Source of the DNA: Streptomyces sp. TRM68416
GTDB taxonomy: Bacteria; Actinomycetota; Actinomycetes; Streptomycetales; Streptomycetaceae
Assembly (NCBI RefSeq): GCF_014596915.1
Contig: NZ_JACVWU010000019.1
Location: 62,001-126,000 of the forward strand
Direction of reading: 5' to 3'
DNA: 64,000 bases
This document shows positions 29,085 through 37,934 of this stretch, piece after piece. The notes below the pieces were generated by a model. That model did no database searches. It was not told the origin of the DNA and worked only from the letters and a program-made list of their open reading frames with translations. A program made the position numbers and the translations under genes. Positions within the stretch are counted from its first letter, which is position 1. The number at the start of each line of letters is the position of its first letter.

Positions 29085-30004
29085 CCACCCCGCCGCCCGC
29101 CCTGCTCATCGCCGGCCACGGCACCCGGGACGATGCCGGAGCCGAGGCGTTCCGCGACTTCGTCCGGGAGCTCGGCGCCCGCCACCCCGACCTGCCCGTC
29201 GCGGGCGGTTTCATCGAACTGTCCCCGCCGCCGCTGGGCGAGGCCGTCACCGAGCTGGTGGAGCGGGGCGTGCGCCGGTTCGCCGCCGTTCCGCTGATGC
29301 TGGTGTCCGCCGGGCACGCCAAGGGGGACATCCCGGCGGCGCTGGCCCGCGAGAAGGAGCGGCACCCCGGGATCTCGTACACCTACGGGCGTCCGCTGGG
29401 GCCGCACCCGGCGCTGCTGAGCGTGCTGGAGCGGCGGCTGGACGAGGCGCTGGGCGGTGCGGAGGGCTCCTCCGGTGACCGTGCGGACGTGACCGTGCTG
29501 CTCGTGGGGCGCGGTTCCACCGATCCGGACGCCAATGCCGAGGTGCACAAGGCGGCGCGGCTGCTGTGGGAGGGCCGGGGCTACGCGGGCGTGGAGACGG
29601 CGTTCGTGTCGCTGGCGGCGCCGGACGTGCCGAGCGGTCTCGACCGGTGCGTGAAGCTGGGGGCGCGGCGGATCGTGGTGCTCCCCTACTTCCTGTTCAC
29701 GGGCATCCTCCCGGACCGGGTCCGGCGGCAGACCGAGGACTGGGCGGCCGCGCACCCGGAGGTCGAGGTGCGCTCCGCCGACGTGATCGGTCCGGAGCCG
29801 GAGCTGCTGGACCTGGTGATGGAGCGGTACCGGGAGGCCCTCGAGGGTGATCTGCGGATGAACTGCGACAGTTGCGTGTACCGGATCGCGCTGCCCGGTT
29901 TCGAGGACAAGGTGGGCATGCCGCAGCAGCCGCACTTCCACCCGGACGACGACGGCCATCACCACCACCATCACGGAGGGCACGCACACTCCCATGCGCA
30001 CTGA
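29081..30004 (+). CDS. cbiX: CbiX-type sirohydrochlorin chelatase, two-domain, with C-terminal His-rich tail
   Basis: A 307-residue protein with two CbiX domains: the first starts LLIAGHGTRDDAGAEAFRDF (metal-binding His13) and contains AVPLMLVSAGHAKGDIP; the second starts VTVLLVGRGSTDPDANAEVH and contains VVLPYFLFTGILPDRV. After a MNCDSCVYR segment (two Cys) the protein ends in a run of histidines (six consecutive, plus HAHSHAH), a probable cobalt or nickel store. CbiX inserts cobalt into sirohydrochlorin in the cobalt-early route. The last eleven bases overlap the next gene. Its presence beside CobN makes this a mixed cluster, so its real metal or role here needs care. Confidence 0.9.
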   Translation: MTTPPPALLIAGHGTRDDAGAEAFRDFVRELGARHPDLPVAGGFIELSPPPLGEAVTELVERGVRRFAAVPLMLVSAGHAKGDIPAALAREKERHPGISYTYGRPLGPHPALLSVLERRLDEALGGAEGSSGDRADVTVLLVGRGSTDPDANAEVHKAARLLWEGRGYAGVETAFVSLAAPDVPSGLDRCVKLGARRIVVLPYFLFTGILPDRVRRQTEDWAAAHPEVEVRSADVIGPEPELLDLVMERYREALEGDLRMNCDSCVYRIALPGFEDKVGMPQQPHFHPDDDGHHHHHHGGHAHSHAH

Positions 30005-31055
30005 GGGCCACGACCTGCGCCACCACGGGGACGCGGAGGTCCGTGACGAGGGCTCGGCGCTGGTCGACCTGGCGGTCAACGTCCGTGCGGACACGCCCCC
30101 GGCGTGGCTGCGCGAGCGGATCGCCGGGTCGCTGGCCTCCCTCGCGGCCTACCCGGACGGGCGGGCCGCACGGGCGGCGGTGGCGGCACGGCACGGGCTG
30201 CCGGCGGAGCGGGTGCTGCTGACGGCGGGCGCCGCCGAGGCGTTCGTACTGCTGGCGCGTGCCCTGAAGGTCCGTCACCCTGTCGTGGTGCACCCGCAGT
30301 TCACGGAGCCGGAGGCCGCGCTGCGGGACGCCGGGCACAGCGTCGACCGGGTGCTGCTGCGGGCGGAGGACGGCTTCCGGCTGGATCCGGCGGCGGTCCC
30401 CGAGGACGCCGACCTGGTGGTGATCGGCAACCCGACGAATCCGACGTCGGTGCTGCACCCGGCCGCCGCGATCGCCGGGCTCGCCCGCCCCGGGCGGACG
30501 TTGGTGGTGGACGAGGCGTTCATGGACGCGGTGCCGGGCGAGCGGGAGGCGCTGGCCGGGCGCACGGACGTGCCCGGTCTCGTCGTCCTGCGCAGCCTGA
30601 CCAAGACCTGGGGGCTGGCCGGGCTGCGCATCGGCTACGTCCTGGCGGCGCCGGAGACCGTCGCGGACCTGGAGCGGGCCCAGCCCCTGTGGCCGGTGTC
30701 CTCGCCGGCGCTCGCCGCGGCGCAGGCGTGCGTGGAGCCCCAGGCCCTGGCCGAGGCCGCCCACGCCGCCCACCGCATCGCCGCCGACCGCTCCCATCTG
30801 GTGGCGGGACTGCGCGAGTTCGCCGACCGGGGCCTGCGGGTCGTGGCACCGGCCGAGGGCCCCTTCGTCCTCGTACGGCTGCCGGACGCGGCCGCGGTAC
30901 GGGGGCGGCTGCGCGAGCTGGGGTTCGCGGTGCGCCGCGGCGACACGTTCCCGGGGCTCGACGAGGAGTGGCTGCGGCTCGCGGTCCGGGACCGGGGGAC
31001 GGTCAGCTCCTTCCTTGCGGCGCTGGACCTGGCGTGGGGGCCGGGTCGGGGGTGA
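29994..31055 (+). CDS. cobC: CobC-like PLP enzyme (threonine-phosphate decarboxylase / aminotransferase class I fold)
   Basis: A 353-residue fold-type I PLP enzyme. The substrate-side motif VVIGNPTNPTSVLHP, the Asp region LVVDEAFMDAVPGE and the Schiff-base lysine in RSLTKTWGLAGLRIGY are all present. CobC/CobD-type enzymes decarboxylate L-threonine-O-3-phosphate to make the aminopropanol phosphate arm of cobalamin; histidinol-phosphate aminotransferase is the close alternative. Position as the last gene of the cob operon favours the cobalamin role. Start overlaps cbiX by eleven bases. The final 53 bases overlap the end of the convergent kinase gene, so the two transcripts are antisense at their 3' ends. 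Confidence 0.85.
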   Translation: MRTEGHDLRHHGDAEVRDEGSALVDLAVNVRADTPPAWLRERIAGSLASLAAYPDGRAARAAVAARHGLPAERVLLTAGAAEAFVLLARALKVRHPVVVHPQFTEPEAALRDAGHSVDRVLLRAEDGFRLDPAAVPEDADLVVIGNPTNPTSVLHPAAAIAGLARPGRTLVVDEAFMDAVPGEREALAGRTDVPGLVVLRSLTKTWGLAGLRIGYVLAAPETVADLERAQPLWPVSSPALAAAQACVEPQALAEAAHAAHRIAADRSHLVAGLREFADRGLRVVAPAEGPFVLVRLPDAAAVRGRLRELGFAVRRGDTFPGLDEEWLRLAVRDRGTVSSFLAALDLAWGPGRG

Positions 31056-34000
31056 GCGGAGGGGCGCCGGGTGCCGGTTTCGGCAGGTCCCCGGCGTCCC
31101 GCAGGTAGTGGCCCGGTCCGTCGGGGTGGGTGGTCCAGTCCGCCGCCCGCCCCTCGTTCCACCGTCGCGTGGCCCACACGTACCACTGCCCGGTGCTGTC
31201 GGCCACGACCGCCTGCACCGCCGATTCCAGCTCGGTCCAGGTGCCCTGGGCCGTGTCGGTGTCGCCGCGCCTGACCTGCGTCTCCATCAGGTCCATCAGG
31301 GTCTGCACCCACAGCTGGACGTACCGCAGGACCGTGTCCCTGGGGGCGCTGCGCGTGTGCTCGCCGAGCACGGCGAGGAATCCGTCCGCCGCGGCCCGGT
31401 AGCCGTGTTCCGCGGCGGCGTCGCGGCGTGCGTGTGCGGCGTACCGCGCCTTGTGGAGCGCGGCCTCGGCGTGCACGGCCCGGGCGAGGTGTCCGCCGTG
31501 GGTGGCCGCCAGCCAGTCGAGCAGGCCCACCGTCTCCGCGAGGGCGTCCCAGGACTCGGCCGTCCTCAGCCGCTGGGCGAGGACGGTCAGGAGGGCCTGG
31601 AACTCGTCCCCGTCGGACACGGAGCGGCAGTGGTGGATCCTCTTCAGCAGGCCGCCGGCCTGCGCGAACACGGTGAACCGTGGGATGCCGCCGGCCCGGT
31701 GCAGGTCGGTCGGGCGCTCCCCGTCCCGGTCCGCCCTGTGCAGCCGGTCCAGCGCGTCCCCCAGCAACTGCACCGCCTCCGGCAGTCGGCCCAGCTGGAC
31801 GAGGTCCCCGGCCAGGTTCGCGGCGGCACGGCCGGTGGCGTCGTGCAGGGCGCGGCCCTCGTCGGCCAGGCGGCGGTAGGCCGACACCGCGGCCTCGCCG
31901 GCGGTCACGGCCAGGGACAGATCCCCGTAGTTGCTCGCGGCCACCGCCACCCGCAGCATGCCCTCGGCGTACTGGTCCTCCAGCAGCACGCCCCCGTTCA
32001 CCGCGGCCTCGATCTCCACCATGTTCTCGACTTCCATGTCGAGGGAGTCCTTGTACCGCTCCTCGTCGTAGTACAGGTTCGCGAGGAGGTAGCGGGTGAT
32101 GATCCGGATGCGGGCGTGATTGCGGTTGTCCCGCTCGTTCAGCAGGCCGAGCGCCCGTGTGCACAACTGCCGTGCCGTTTCCCGGTCTCCGGCCCGTCGG
32201 CGCAGGATCGCGACCTCCCGGCAGAGAGCCGCCTCGGCGGTCCGCGCGAGGGGTGAGTCCGGGAAGTCCGGGTGCCGGGTGACGTCGAGGCCCTTGGCGT
32301 AGTACTCCTCGGTCACGCTCGTCCGCCCGGCCCTGAGATGAGCGATGCCGGTCTTGCGGTACGCCTCCACCAGCTCGACGCCCCAGCGCTCCAGGCCTTC
32401 GAGGTCCGTCAGCTGGATCCACCGGTCGAGGCCCGTGGTGGCCGCTTCGAGGGCCCGTTCCACGGAGTCGTCCCACAGTACGGCGGAGGCGTGGTCGCAG
32501 GCCTCGGCCAGGGCGTGGACGAGGGAGGCCCTGCCGTCCGCGCGCACCGCGGACTCCAGATGCCGGCGGGCTCCGGTGTACGCCTCGGCGGCCGCGGCAT
32601 TGTCTCCCACCCATTCGTGGATCTGGCCGATGAAGAACTCCGCCTGGGCGAGCGGCCCGAGCAGGTCGCCCCGCCCGCGTGCGACGAGCCGGCGCAGGAT
32701 GTCGTGCGCCCGCTGTCCGCGGCGCAGGGCCGCGGCGGGATCGATGATGCGTTGCCTGCCGAGCGAGAGCCAGATCTCCGCGCGCCGGGCCGGGTCCAGG
32801 TCGACGGCCGGGTCCTCGCTGTCGAGCCGCTCCTCGACCTGCCGGAAGCGTTCCTGCGCCTCCTCGTCCTGGCCCAGGTCCTGCAGGGCGTAGGCCAGGT
32901 TGAGGCCGGACATGACCGCCGCGGCCGGGGTGCCGCCGGCGACGCACGCCTCGTGGGCCGTCCGGAGCAGCTCAAGCCGTTCGTCCGGCTCGGCGGCGCA
33001 GCGGGCCCGGCAGGTGAGTGCCACGGACAGCAGCGAGCTGCTGTCCGGCGACTCCGGCAGTGCGCGGGCCACCGCGAGCGCCCGTGCGCTGATCCGGTCG
33101 GCCTCCGCCGGCTCGTCCTCGTTGTGCAGGTGGTTGGCGAATGCCGCCAGTGCCTCGCACAGCGGCACCGTGGGGGTCTCGCCCAGCAGCGTCAGGCACT
33201 GGCGGTACTTGGCGGTGGCTCCCCGGCCGTCGCCCAGGCGGGTCAGTACGCGTGCGGCGGACATCAGGGCCTCGCAGGCCAGCCCGGTCCGATCCTCGGT
33301 GAGCGGGCCCGGCGCCTCGACGAGCATGCGGTGCGCCTCGTTGATCGCGTTGAGCTCCTGGAGCAGCCGGGACTTCATTCCCCCGTCGTCACCGGGCCAG
33401 AAGGGCAGGGTCTCCAGGTAGGAGCGGCCGGTGAGCAGGCCGGCACCCAGCAGCAGGTCCCGGCCGCTCGACCAGTACGCCCCGCCGGGCATCCGGCGGT
33501 CCTCCGAGCGGAAGTCCGACACCTCCTGCCTGGGCGGGGGCGGCGCGGTGAGGCCGAGCGGCGTGCCCGTCTCCTCGGCCGCGATCTCCAGCAGCCGCTG
33601 CGCCAGATCGCCCAGGGACTGCGGGCGCCGTGCGGGGTCCGGGTGGAAGCATGCGTCGAGTACGTCGGTGAGGGAGCGCGGCAGGGTGAGTGACTGGGGG
33701 CGCAACGGGGCCTGGGTGGCGGCCCGCAGTACGTGCCCGGCGACGGCGCCCGAGCGCCAGGTGCGCTCGCCCACGAGCATCTCCAGCAGCGTGACCGCCC
33801 AGCTCCACACGTCCGTCGCGGGGCCGAGCTCCCGCCCCTCGGACTGTTCGGGTGAGGCGTACGGCAGGGAGCGGCGGCCGACGGAGGCGGCGTCCGGCCC
33901 GTTGCCCAGGCCCAGTTGGCGCCTCGTCTCCTCGACCGCGGCGGCCAGTTCCGCGGTGCGCGCCTCCAGGTCCGTGCCCGGCCCGACCATCTCCGCCAGC

Positions 34001-34575
34001 CACGCCCGCAGCCGACGGTCGTGCAGCTCGGCGCGGGACCAGGCGTGGCCGGAGACCCCGAAGTCGGTCAGCTTCGCGGTGCCGTCGCCGGTGAGCAGGA
34101 TGTTGGAGGGCTTCACGTCGAGGTGCAGGGTGCCCGAGGCGTGGGCGGCGTCCAGCGCCCAGGCGATCTGGGCCGCCACGGTGAGGACGGCCGACAGCGC
34201 GGCGGCCGGATCGGCCGGGGGCCCGGTCCGGCCGAGCAGCCACTCGGCGAGGGAGCCGCCGGGCACGTACTCGCCGAAGATGGCGAGGTGGCGGCTGCCG
34301 AGCCGGGTGAAGTGACAGGCCGTGATGTACGGGTGGGGCGGCAGCCCGACCCAGCGCTGGGCCTCCTGGAGGGCGAGCGCGGAGTCCGCGGCGGTCCGGG
34401 TGCGGATGTGCTTGACCGCGTACCGCTCCTGGGTGCGCACGTCGCGCACCAGGTCCACCGTACTCACCCCGCGTCCGAGTCTGCGTTCGACGACGAAGCC
34501 GTCCAGCACGTTGTCCTCACCCGTGCCCTCGCTTTCGCTTTCGCCTTCGCCGGCACGGAGTTGCGGGTCGGTCAT
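31003..34575 (-). CDS. Ser/Thr protein kinase with long C-terminal helical-repeat (TPR-like) region
   Basis: A 1190-residue protein. Residues 25-340 are a eukaryotic-type kinase: Gly loop LGRGVSTVDLV (33-43), Lys55 in YAVKHI, catalytic HLDVKPSN (151-158, with HLD for HRD), DFG at 171-173 and SPE at 241-243. The activation segment between DFG and SPE is about 67 residues, more than twice the usual, and contains a coiled stretch (EARTAELAAAVEETRRQLG). The remaining 850 residues are Ala/Leu-rich paired helices typical of TPR arrays and end in a proline tail. No membrane helix is present. The ATG at 34575 follows AAAGGGGG. A GEGESESEG run near the N-terminus is encoded by short in-frame repeats. 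It lies 29 bases downstream of a second kinase gene on the same strand, so they are one operon. Confidence 0.85.
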   Translation of the reverse strand: MTDPQLRAGEGESESEGTGEDNVLDGFVVERRLGRGVSTVDLVRDVRTQERYAVKHIRTRTAADSALALQEAQRWVGLPPHPYITACHFTRLGSRHLAIFGEYVPGGSLAEWLLGRTGPPADPAAALSAVLTVAAQIAWALDAAHASGTLHLDVKPSNILLTGDGTAKLTDFGVSGHAWSRAELHDRRLRAWLAEMVGPGTDLEARTAELAAAVEETRRQLGLGNGPDAASVGRRSLPYASPEQSEGRELGPATDVWSWAVTLLEMLVGERTWRSGAVAGHVLRAATQAPLRPQSLTLPRSLTDVLDACFHPDPARRPQSLGDLAQRLLEIAAEETGTPLGLTAPPPPRQEVSDFRSEDRRMPGGAYWSSGRDLLLGAGLLTGRSYLETLPFWPGDDGGMKSRLLQELNAINEAHRMLVEAPGPLTEDRTGLACEALMSAARVLTRLGDGRGATAKYRQCLTLLGETPTVPLCEALAAFANHLHNEDEPAEADRISARALAVARALPESPDSSSLLSVALTCRARCAAEPDERLELLRTAHEACVAGGTPAAAVMSGLNLAYALQDLGQDEEAQERFRQVEERLDSEDPAVDLDPARRAEIWLSLGRQRIIDPAAALRRGQRAHDILRRLVARGRGDLLGPLAQAEFFIGQIHEWVGDNAAAAEAYTGARRHLESAVRADGRASLVHALAEACDHASAVLWDDSVERALEAATTGLDRWIQLTDLEGLERWGVELVEAYRKTGIAHLRAGRTSVTEEYYAKGLDVTRHPDFPDSPLARTAEAALCREVAILRRRAGDRETARQLCTRALGLLNERDNRNHARIRIITRYLLANLYYDEERYKDSLDMEVENMVEIEAAVNGGVLLEDQYAEGMLRVAVAASNYGDLSLAVTAGEAAVSAYRRLADEGRALHDATGRAAANLAGDLVQLGRLPEAVQLLGDALDRLHRADRDGERPTDLHRAGGIPRFTVFAQAGGLLKRIHHCRSVSDGDEFQALLTVLAQRLRTAESWDALAETVGLLDWLAATHGGHLARAVHAEAALHKARYAAHARRDAAAEHGYRAAADGFLAVLGEHTRSAPRDTVLRYVQLWVQTLMDLMETQVRRGDTDTAQGTWTELESAVQAVVADSTGQWYVWATRRWNEGRAADWTTHPDGPGHYLRDAGDLPKPAPGAPPLTPDPAPTPGPAPQGRS

Positions 34576-34604
34576 GTCCGCCCCCTTTCACCTTTCACCG
34601 GGCG

Positions 34605-35498
34605 TCAGCCGAACGCCGCCAGCGCCGCGCGCAGGTCGGCCGCGGACACCGTGGGCGGCACGAGGTCCGCCCGCAGGGTGTCGTCCACCAGGTCGGCCAG
34701 GGCCTTGGGCACCGGTGTGCCCCGGTCGGCGAGGGGGACCAACGGGGTTTCGAGCACGGCCAGTTGGAGGTCCCTGTCCGGCGGGAGGTCGCGCGGCGCC
34801 CGGCCCGTCAGGGCGAGGTAGAGCGAGGCGGCGACCCCCCAGACGTCGACTCCACGGGTGGCCCGCTTGTAGTCCAGCGCCTGCGCCCGCGGCATGAAGG
34901 CCGGGGTGCCGCCGTAGTCGCCGGTGCGGGTGATGCTGATGAGGCCGGCCGCCTCGCAGGCCTTGGCGAGCGTGAAGTCGGCGAGTTTGGCCGTCGTACG
35001 GTCCGGTCCCCGCGCGAGGAGGATGTTCGACGGTTTGACGTCCCGGTGCACGATGCCGTGGACCGTGACGGGTTGCCCCTGGGCGTCCACGGTGGCCAGC
35101 GGGGCGTGGTGGGCGTAGGCCAGTCCGTCGAGCAGGTCCAGGAACAGCGGGACCGCCTCCGCGACGGACAGCGGGCCGTGGCCGGTCACCCGGTCCTCCA
35201 GGCTGCCGAGGCCGCAGTACTCCATCACCAGGCAGGGCAGCCCGCCCGACTCCCCGGTGCGGTGCACGCGCACCACGTTGGGGTGCACCAGGGCCAGGCA
35301 GATGCCGGTCTCCCGGCCGAAGAGGGCCGCGGCGTACGGGTCGGGTTCGCCGCCATCGAATCTCATGACCTTGACGGCCCGGGTCTCGCCCGCCTCCGGG
35401 TCGAGCCCCGCGTAGACGTCCGCCCAGCTGCCGCTGCCGATCTTCCGCAGTTCGCCCCAGTCCTCGAATCCGGGCAGCCCGGCTACGTGTTCCGGCAT
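34605..35498 (-). CDS. small Ser/Thr protein kinase with altered DFG and APE motifs
   Basis: A 297-residue protein that is almost only a kinase domain. The Gly loop IGSGSWADVYAG (20-31), Lys43 in AVKVMRF, and HRDVKPSN (151-158) are intact. The metal-binding DFG reads DFT at 174-176, and the usual APE is replaced by MPRAQ at 202-206 within GGTPAFMPRAQ. Both substitutions sit in the activation segment; the key Asp is kept, so activity is still possible. There is no membrane helix or sensor domain. The ATG at 35498 follows GGGGGAC. It is the first gene of a minus-strand pair with the TPR-kinase and shares a 135-base divergent promoter region with the plus-strand gene at 35634. Confidence 0.85.
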   Translation of the reverse strand: MPEHVAGLPGFEDWGELRKIGSGSWADVYAGLDPEAGETRAVKVMRFDGGEPDPYAAALFGRETGICLALVHPNVVRVHRTGESGGLPCLVMEYCGLGSLEDRVTGHGPLSVAEAVPLFLDLLDGLAYAHHAPLATVDAQGQPVTVHGIVHRDVKPSNILLARGPDRTTAKLADFTLAKACEAAGLISITRTGDYGGTPAFMPRAQALDYKRATRGVDVWGVAASLYLALTGRAPRDLPPDRDLQLAVLETPLVPLADRGTPVPKALADLVDDTLRADLVPPTVSAADLRAALAAFG

Positions 35499-35633
35499 CG
35501 GTCCCCCGTTTGTGCGCTTGTGACGTGCCTCATGTTCTTCCCGTACCATCGCCTCATATGCATGACCGCCCGGACGGTTACGGCACGCGAGATGGTGGGA
35601 TGACCTCCTGTGCGGCCGACGGAGGGGAAGTTG

Positions 35634-36008
35634 ATGGCGGATCCGTTCAGTACGTTCCTCAACACGTCCCAGGCGATCCGCCAGCAGAACGTGCAACAGG
35701 GTGAGCAGCAGAACATCTCCGGTCCGGGGCAGGGGGCCGTCGGGTATACGGCGGAGCGCCGTGACGCGCTGGTGGAACTGCTGCATCACCTGTCGGACCA
35801 GGCCGAGGCGCATGCGGCGGAGCTGTCCGACCCGGCCGCGGTCCAGGACGTCATCGCGCAGGCGACGGCCCAGGCGGAGCAGGAGTCCCCGAACTTCACA
35901 CTCCTGCGCGCGCTGCTGGAGGCGCTGCGCGTCAGTGTCGCGCCCGTCTCCGCGATGGTCGCGGTCACCTCCGCCCTCCAGGCGCTCCTCGCGGACCTGC
36001 GAGGCTGA
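35634..36008 (+). CDS. small soluble helical protein of unknown function in the kinase cassette
   Basis: A 124-residue protein I do not recognise. The first 40 residues are Gln/Asn/Gly-rich (AIRQQNVQQGEQQN) and probably flexible. The rest is strongly helical and Leu/Ala-rich (RRDALVELLHHLSDQAEAHA; LLRALLEALRVSVAPVSAMV), with a pattern that suits a helical bundle or coiled coil. It lacks Cys, membrane helices and catalytic motifs. The ATG at 35634 follows GGAGGGGA. It is 48 bases upstream of a membrane protein gene and divergent from the kinase pair, which suggests an adaptor or substrate in the same pathway. That is inference from position. Confidence 0.65.
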   Translation: MADPFSTFLNTSQAIRQQNVQQGEQQNISGPGQGAVGYTAERRDALVELLHHLSDQAEAHAAELSDPAAVQDVIAQATAQAEQESPNFTLLRALLEALRVSVAPVSAMVAVTSALQALLADLRG

Positions 36009-36056
36009 GCGCCGACCGCCGACGACCGCAGGCTGCCGAAGGACAGGGGGACGGCT

Positions 36057-36734
36057 GTGCTCGACTACGTGGTGGCGTGCGGCGGAGGGGCCCTCGTGGG
36101 GCTGGTGGAGCTGTTCTCCCGCTACCGGGACCGCCCGTCGGCGCTGCTGTGGGTGGTCAGCGCCTGGATGTACCTCACGATCAACGCGGCCGCCTCGGGC
36201 GGTGTGCTGCTGCTCGTCCACACCTTCGACCTGACCTTCGGCGCGACCGAACCCGGCACGGTCGGGACCACCCAGGTGCTCGTCGCCCTCTTCGGGGCGC
36301 CGACGGTGCTGCGCAGTTCGCTGTTCACCATCCGGGTCGGCGGCCAGGACATCGGCATCGGACCGTCGTCGATTCTCAGCACGCTGCTGTCGGTCGCGGA
36401 CCGCGGGGTCGACCGGGCCCGCGGCCGGGACCGCTCCCGGCAGGTCGTTGCGGTCATGCGCGGCGTCTCGTACGAGAAGGCGCGGCTGGCCCTGCCGTCC
36501 TTCTGTCTGGCCCTGCTGCAGAACTGTCCGCAGGACGAGCAGCAGAACCTCGCGGTGGCGAACGAGGCGCTGGCCGAGAGCCAGATGTCGGACGCCCAGA
36601 AGTCCTACGGGCTGGGCCTGCTCCTCGTCAACCTCGTCGGCGTGGACCTGCTGCGGGAGGCGGTGGAGGCGATGGGCGACGAGATCCGGGCCGAGCCGCC
36701 CCACCGTCCACCGCCGCCCGCGCAGCCGCTCTGA
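36057..36734 (+). CDS. membrane protein of unknown function in the kinase cassette
   Basis: A 225-residue protein. Two likely membrane helices occur early (residues about 3-19, and about 30-55 containing WVVSAWMYLTINAAASGGVL). A third less hydrophobic segment (VLVALFGAPTVLRSSLFTIR) and a cytoplasmic region of about 120 residues follow, with a basic stretch (RGVDRARGRDRSR) and a helical domain ending in a proline-rich tail. No catalytic motif is evident. The GTG at 36057 has AGGGGGAC upstream. It follows the small helical gene by 48 bases in the same direction. It could be the membrane anchor or effector of the kinase system. Confidence 0.65.
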   Translation: MLDYVVACGGGALVGLVELFSRYRDRPSALLWVVSAWMYLTINAAASGGVLLLVHTFDLTFGATEPGTVGTTQVLVALFGAPTVLRSSLFTIRVGGQDIGIGPSSILSTLLSVADRGVDRARGRDRSRQVVAVMRGVSYEKARLALPSFCLALLQNCPQDEQQNLAVANEALAESQMSDAQKSYGLGLLLVNLVGVDLLREAVEAMGDEIRAEPPHRPPPPAQPL

Positions 36735-36749
36735 TCCAACGCCGCCGGC

Positions 36750-37664
36750 CTACCCGCGTCGGCGTGCCAGGACCACCGCTCCCCCGCCCGCGACGAGGAG
36801 GGCGACCGCGCCGGCGGCGAGGTACGGCGTGGTGGAGCTGCCGCCGGTCTCGGCGAGGCCGGCCTCGGCGGGGGCGCCCTGCGGCTTGACCTCGGAGGCG
36901 GGTTCCTGGCTCGGGGCGGCGGGTTCCCGGCTCGGGGCGGGGGCCGGGGGTGCCTCGCAGGTGGCCTTCGCCAGGGTGACGGTGCCGGTCACCTCGGCCA
37001 CGTTCAGCTTCAACGGGTTGACGGAGACGGTGAGTTCGAGGGCGGTGGCGGCGGCCGTACGGGACGTGGTCTCCGTCTTCGACAGGTCCAGGCGGACCTC
37101 GCCGACACCGGGCACCGTGACCTGGGTGGGGCCGCCCGCGGTGAGCGTGACCTTCTTGCCGAGGGCGGTGACCGAGCCGAGCACGTTGGCGGAGGCGGTC
37201 GGTGCCTTCCCGGCCTCGCAGGTCGCCTTGGAGGTGACGCCCTCGATCTCGACGAGGGAGAGCAGCGGCAGACCGGGGACGTGGATCTCGGCGTGGGCGA
37301 GGTTGGTGGACCCCTCGGCCTTGGTGTCGGTCGTCGTGGCCTTCGCCGAGGCCACGTCCGCGCGCAGGACGCTGAACGGCTGTCCGCCGTCGACGCCGTC
37401 CAGCCTGGCGGTCAGGGTGGTCTTCTCGGCGCTCTGCGGGGCCTGGACCTCGTTGAGGGAGACCGCGAGCGGGACGTTCACGGTCTTGTTGAGCAGGGAC
37501 ACGTCGAGCCCGGTGCGCAGGACGACGGCGCTCGCGCGGCCCTGCTCGCCGGTGGCGTGAGCGGGACCCGCGGCGGCCAGTGCCGCGGGCCCGGCGGCCA
37601 GGGCGGTGGCCGCGGCGACGGTGGCCCAACGGCGTGCGGGCATGCGGAAGTTGTTGTCGTTCAC
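36750..37664 (-). CDS. LAETG-anchored surface protein (SCO1860-like)
   Basis: A 304-residue exported protein. Residues 1-38 form a signal peptide (basic FRMPARRW, Ala-rich core, cut near AHATG). The mature part is beta-rich with repeated Thr/Val strands and two Cys-containing segments (TCEAGKAP; TCEAPPAP). A Pro/Glu linker leads to the class E sortase motif LAETG at residues 270-274, a membrane helix (LAAGAVALLVAGGGAVVLA) and a final ARRRG. Sortase E in Streptomyces links LAXTG proteins to peptidoglycan. Start GTG 37664 has GGGGG upstream. This protein family is conserved next to the cob cluster, but its function is not known to me. Confidence 0.9.
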   Translation of the reverse strand: MNDNNFRMPARRWATVAAATALAAGPAALAAAGPAHATGEQGRASAVVLRTGLDVSLLNKTVNVPLAVSLNEVQAPQSAEKTTLTARLDGVDGGQPFSVLRADVASAKATTTDTKAEGSTNLAHAEIHVPGLPLLSLVEIEGVTSKATCEAGKAPTASANVLGSVTALGKKVTLTAGGPTQVTVPGVGEVRLDLSKTETTSRTAAATALELTVSVNPLKLNVAEVTGTVTLAKATCEAPPAPAPSREPAAPSQEPASEVKPQGAPAEAGLAETGGSSTTPYLAAGAVALLVAGGGAVVLARRRG

Positions 37665-37717
37665 GGTGGTGGGACCCCCAGAGAGACATGCTTGGGACCC
37701 GGACAGAATTACGCACT

Positions 37718-37755
37718 CGGAGTGAACAGGCGGCGTTCCGGTGCCACTTCACTCC
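37718..37755. promoter_or_regulatory. inverted repeat upstream of the LAETG gene
   Basis: GGAGTGAA (37718-37725) and TTCACTCC (37748-37755) are perfect reverse complements separated by 22 bases. They lie 54-91 bases upstream of the LAETG protein start codon, where a promoter would be expected. The spacing of about 30 bases between centres is three helical turns, which suits cooperative binding of a dimeric regulator. The regulator is unknown. Confidence 0.4.
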
Positions 37756-37934
37756 AACGTGGTGTTTCCGTGAACCTTTTCGATTCAGGCGGCACGGGTG
37801 TTCCACCCGTTCACCCTCGCACCGGCGCAAGCGGGGACCGGGGGTCGCGCGAGCCGGGGTGCAGAACGAGCCACCACCCCGGCCGGTCACGCTGCGTCAA
37901 CCGGCGGCACGCCCGTCGGCCGACGACCCGCCCG

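Noticed and set aside
34605..35498. Second kinase as a pseudogene
   Set aside because: The frame is intact, with Lys43, HRD and the metal-binding Asp retained and a good ribosome site; only the Gly of DFG and the APE motif differ.
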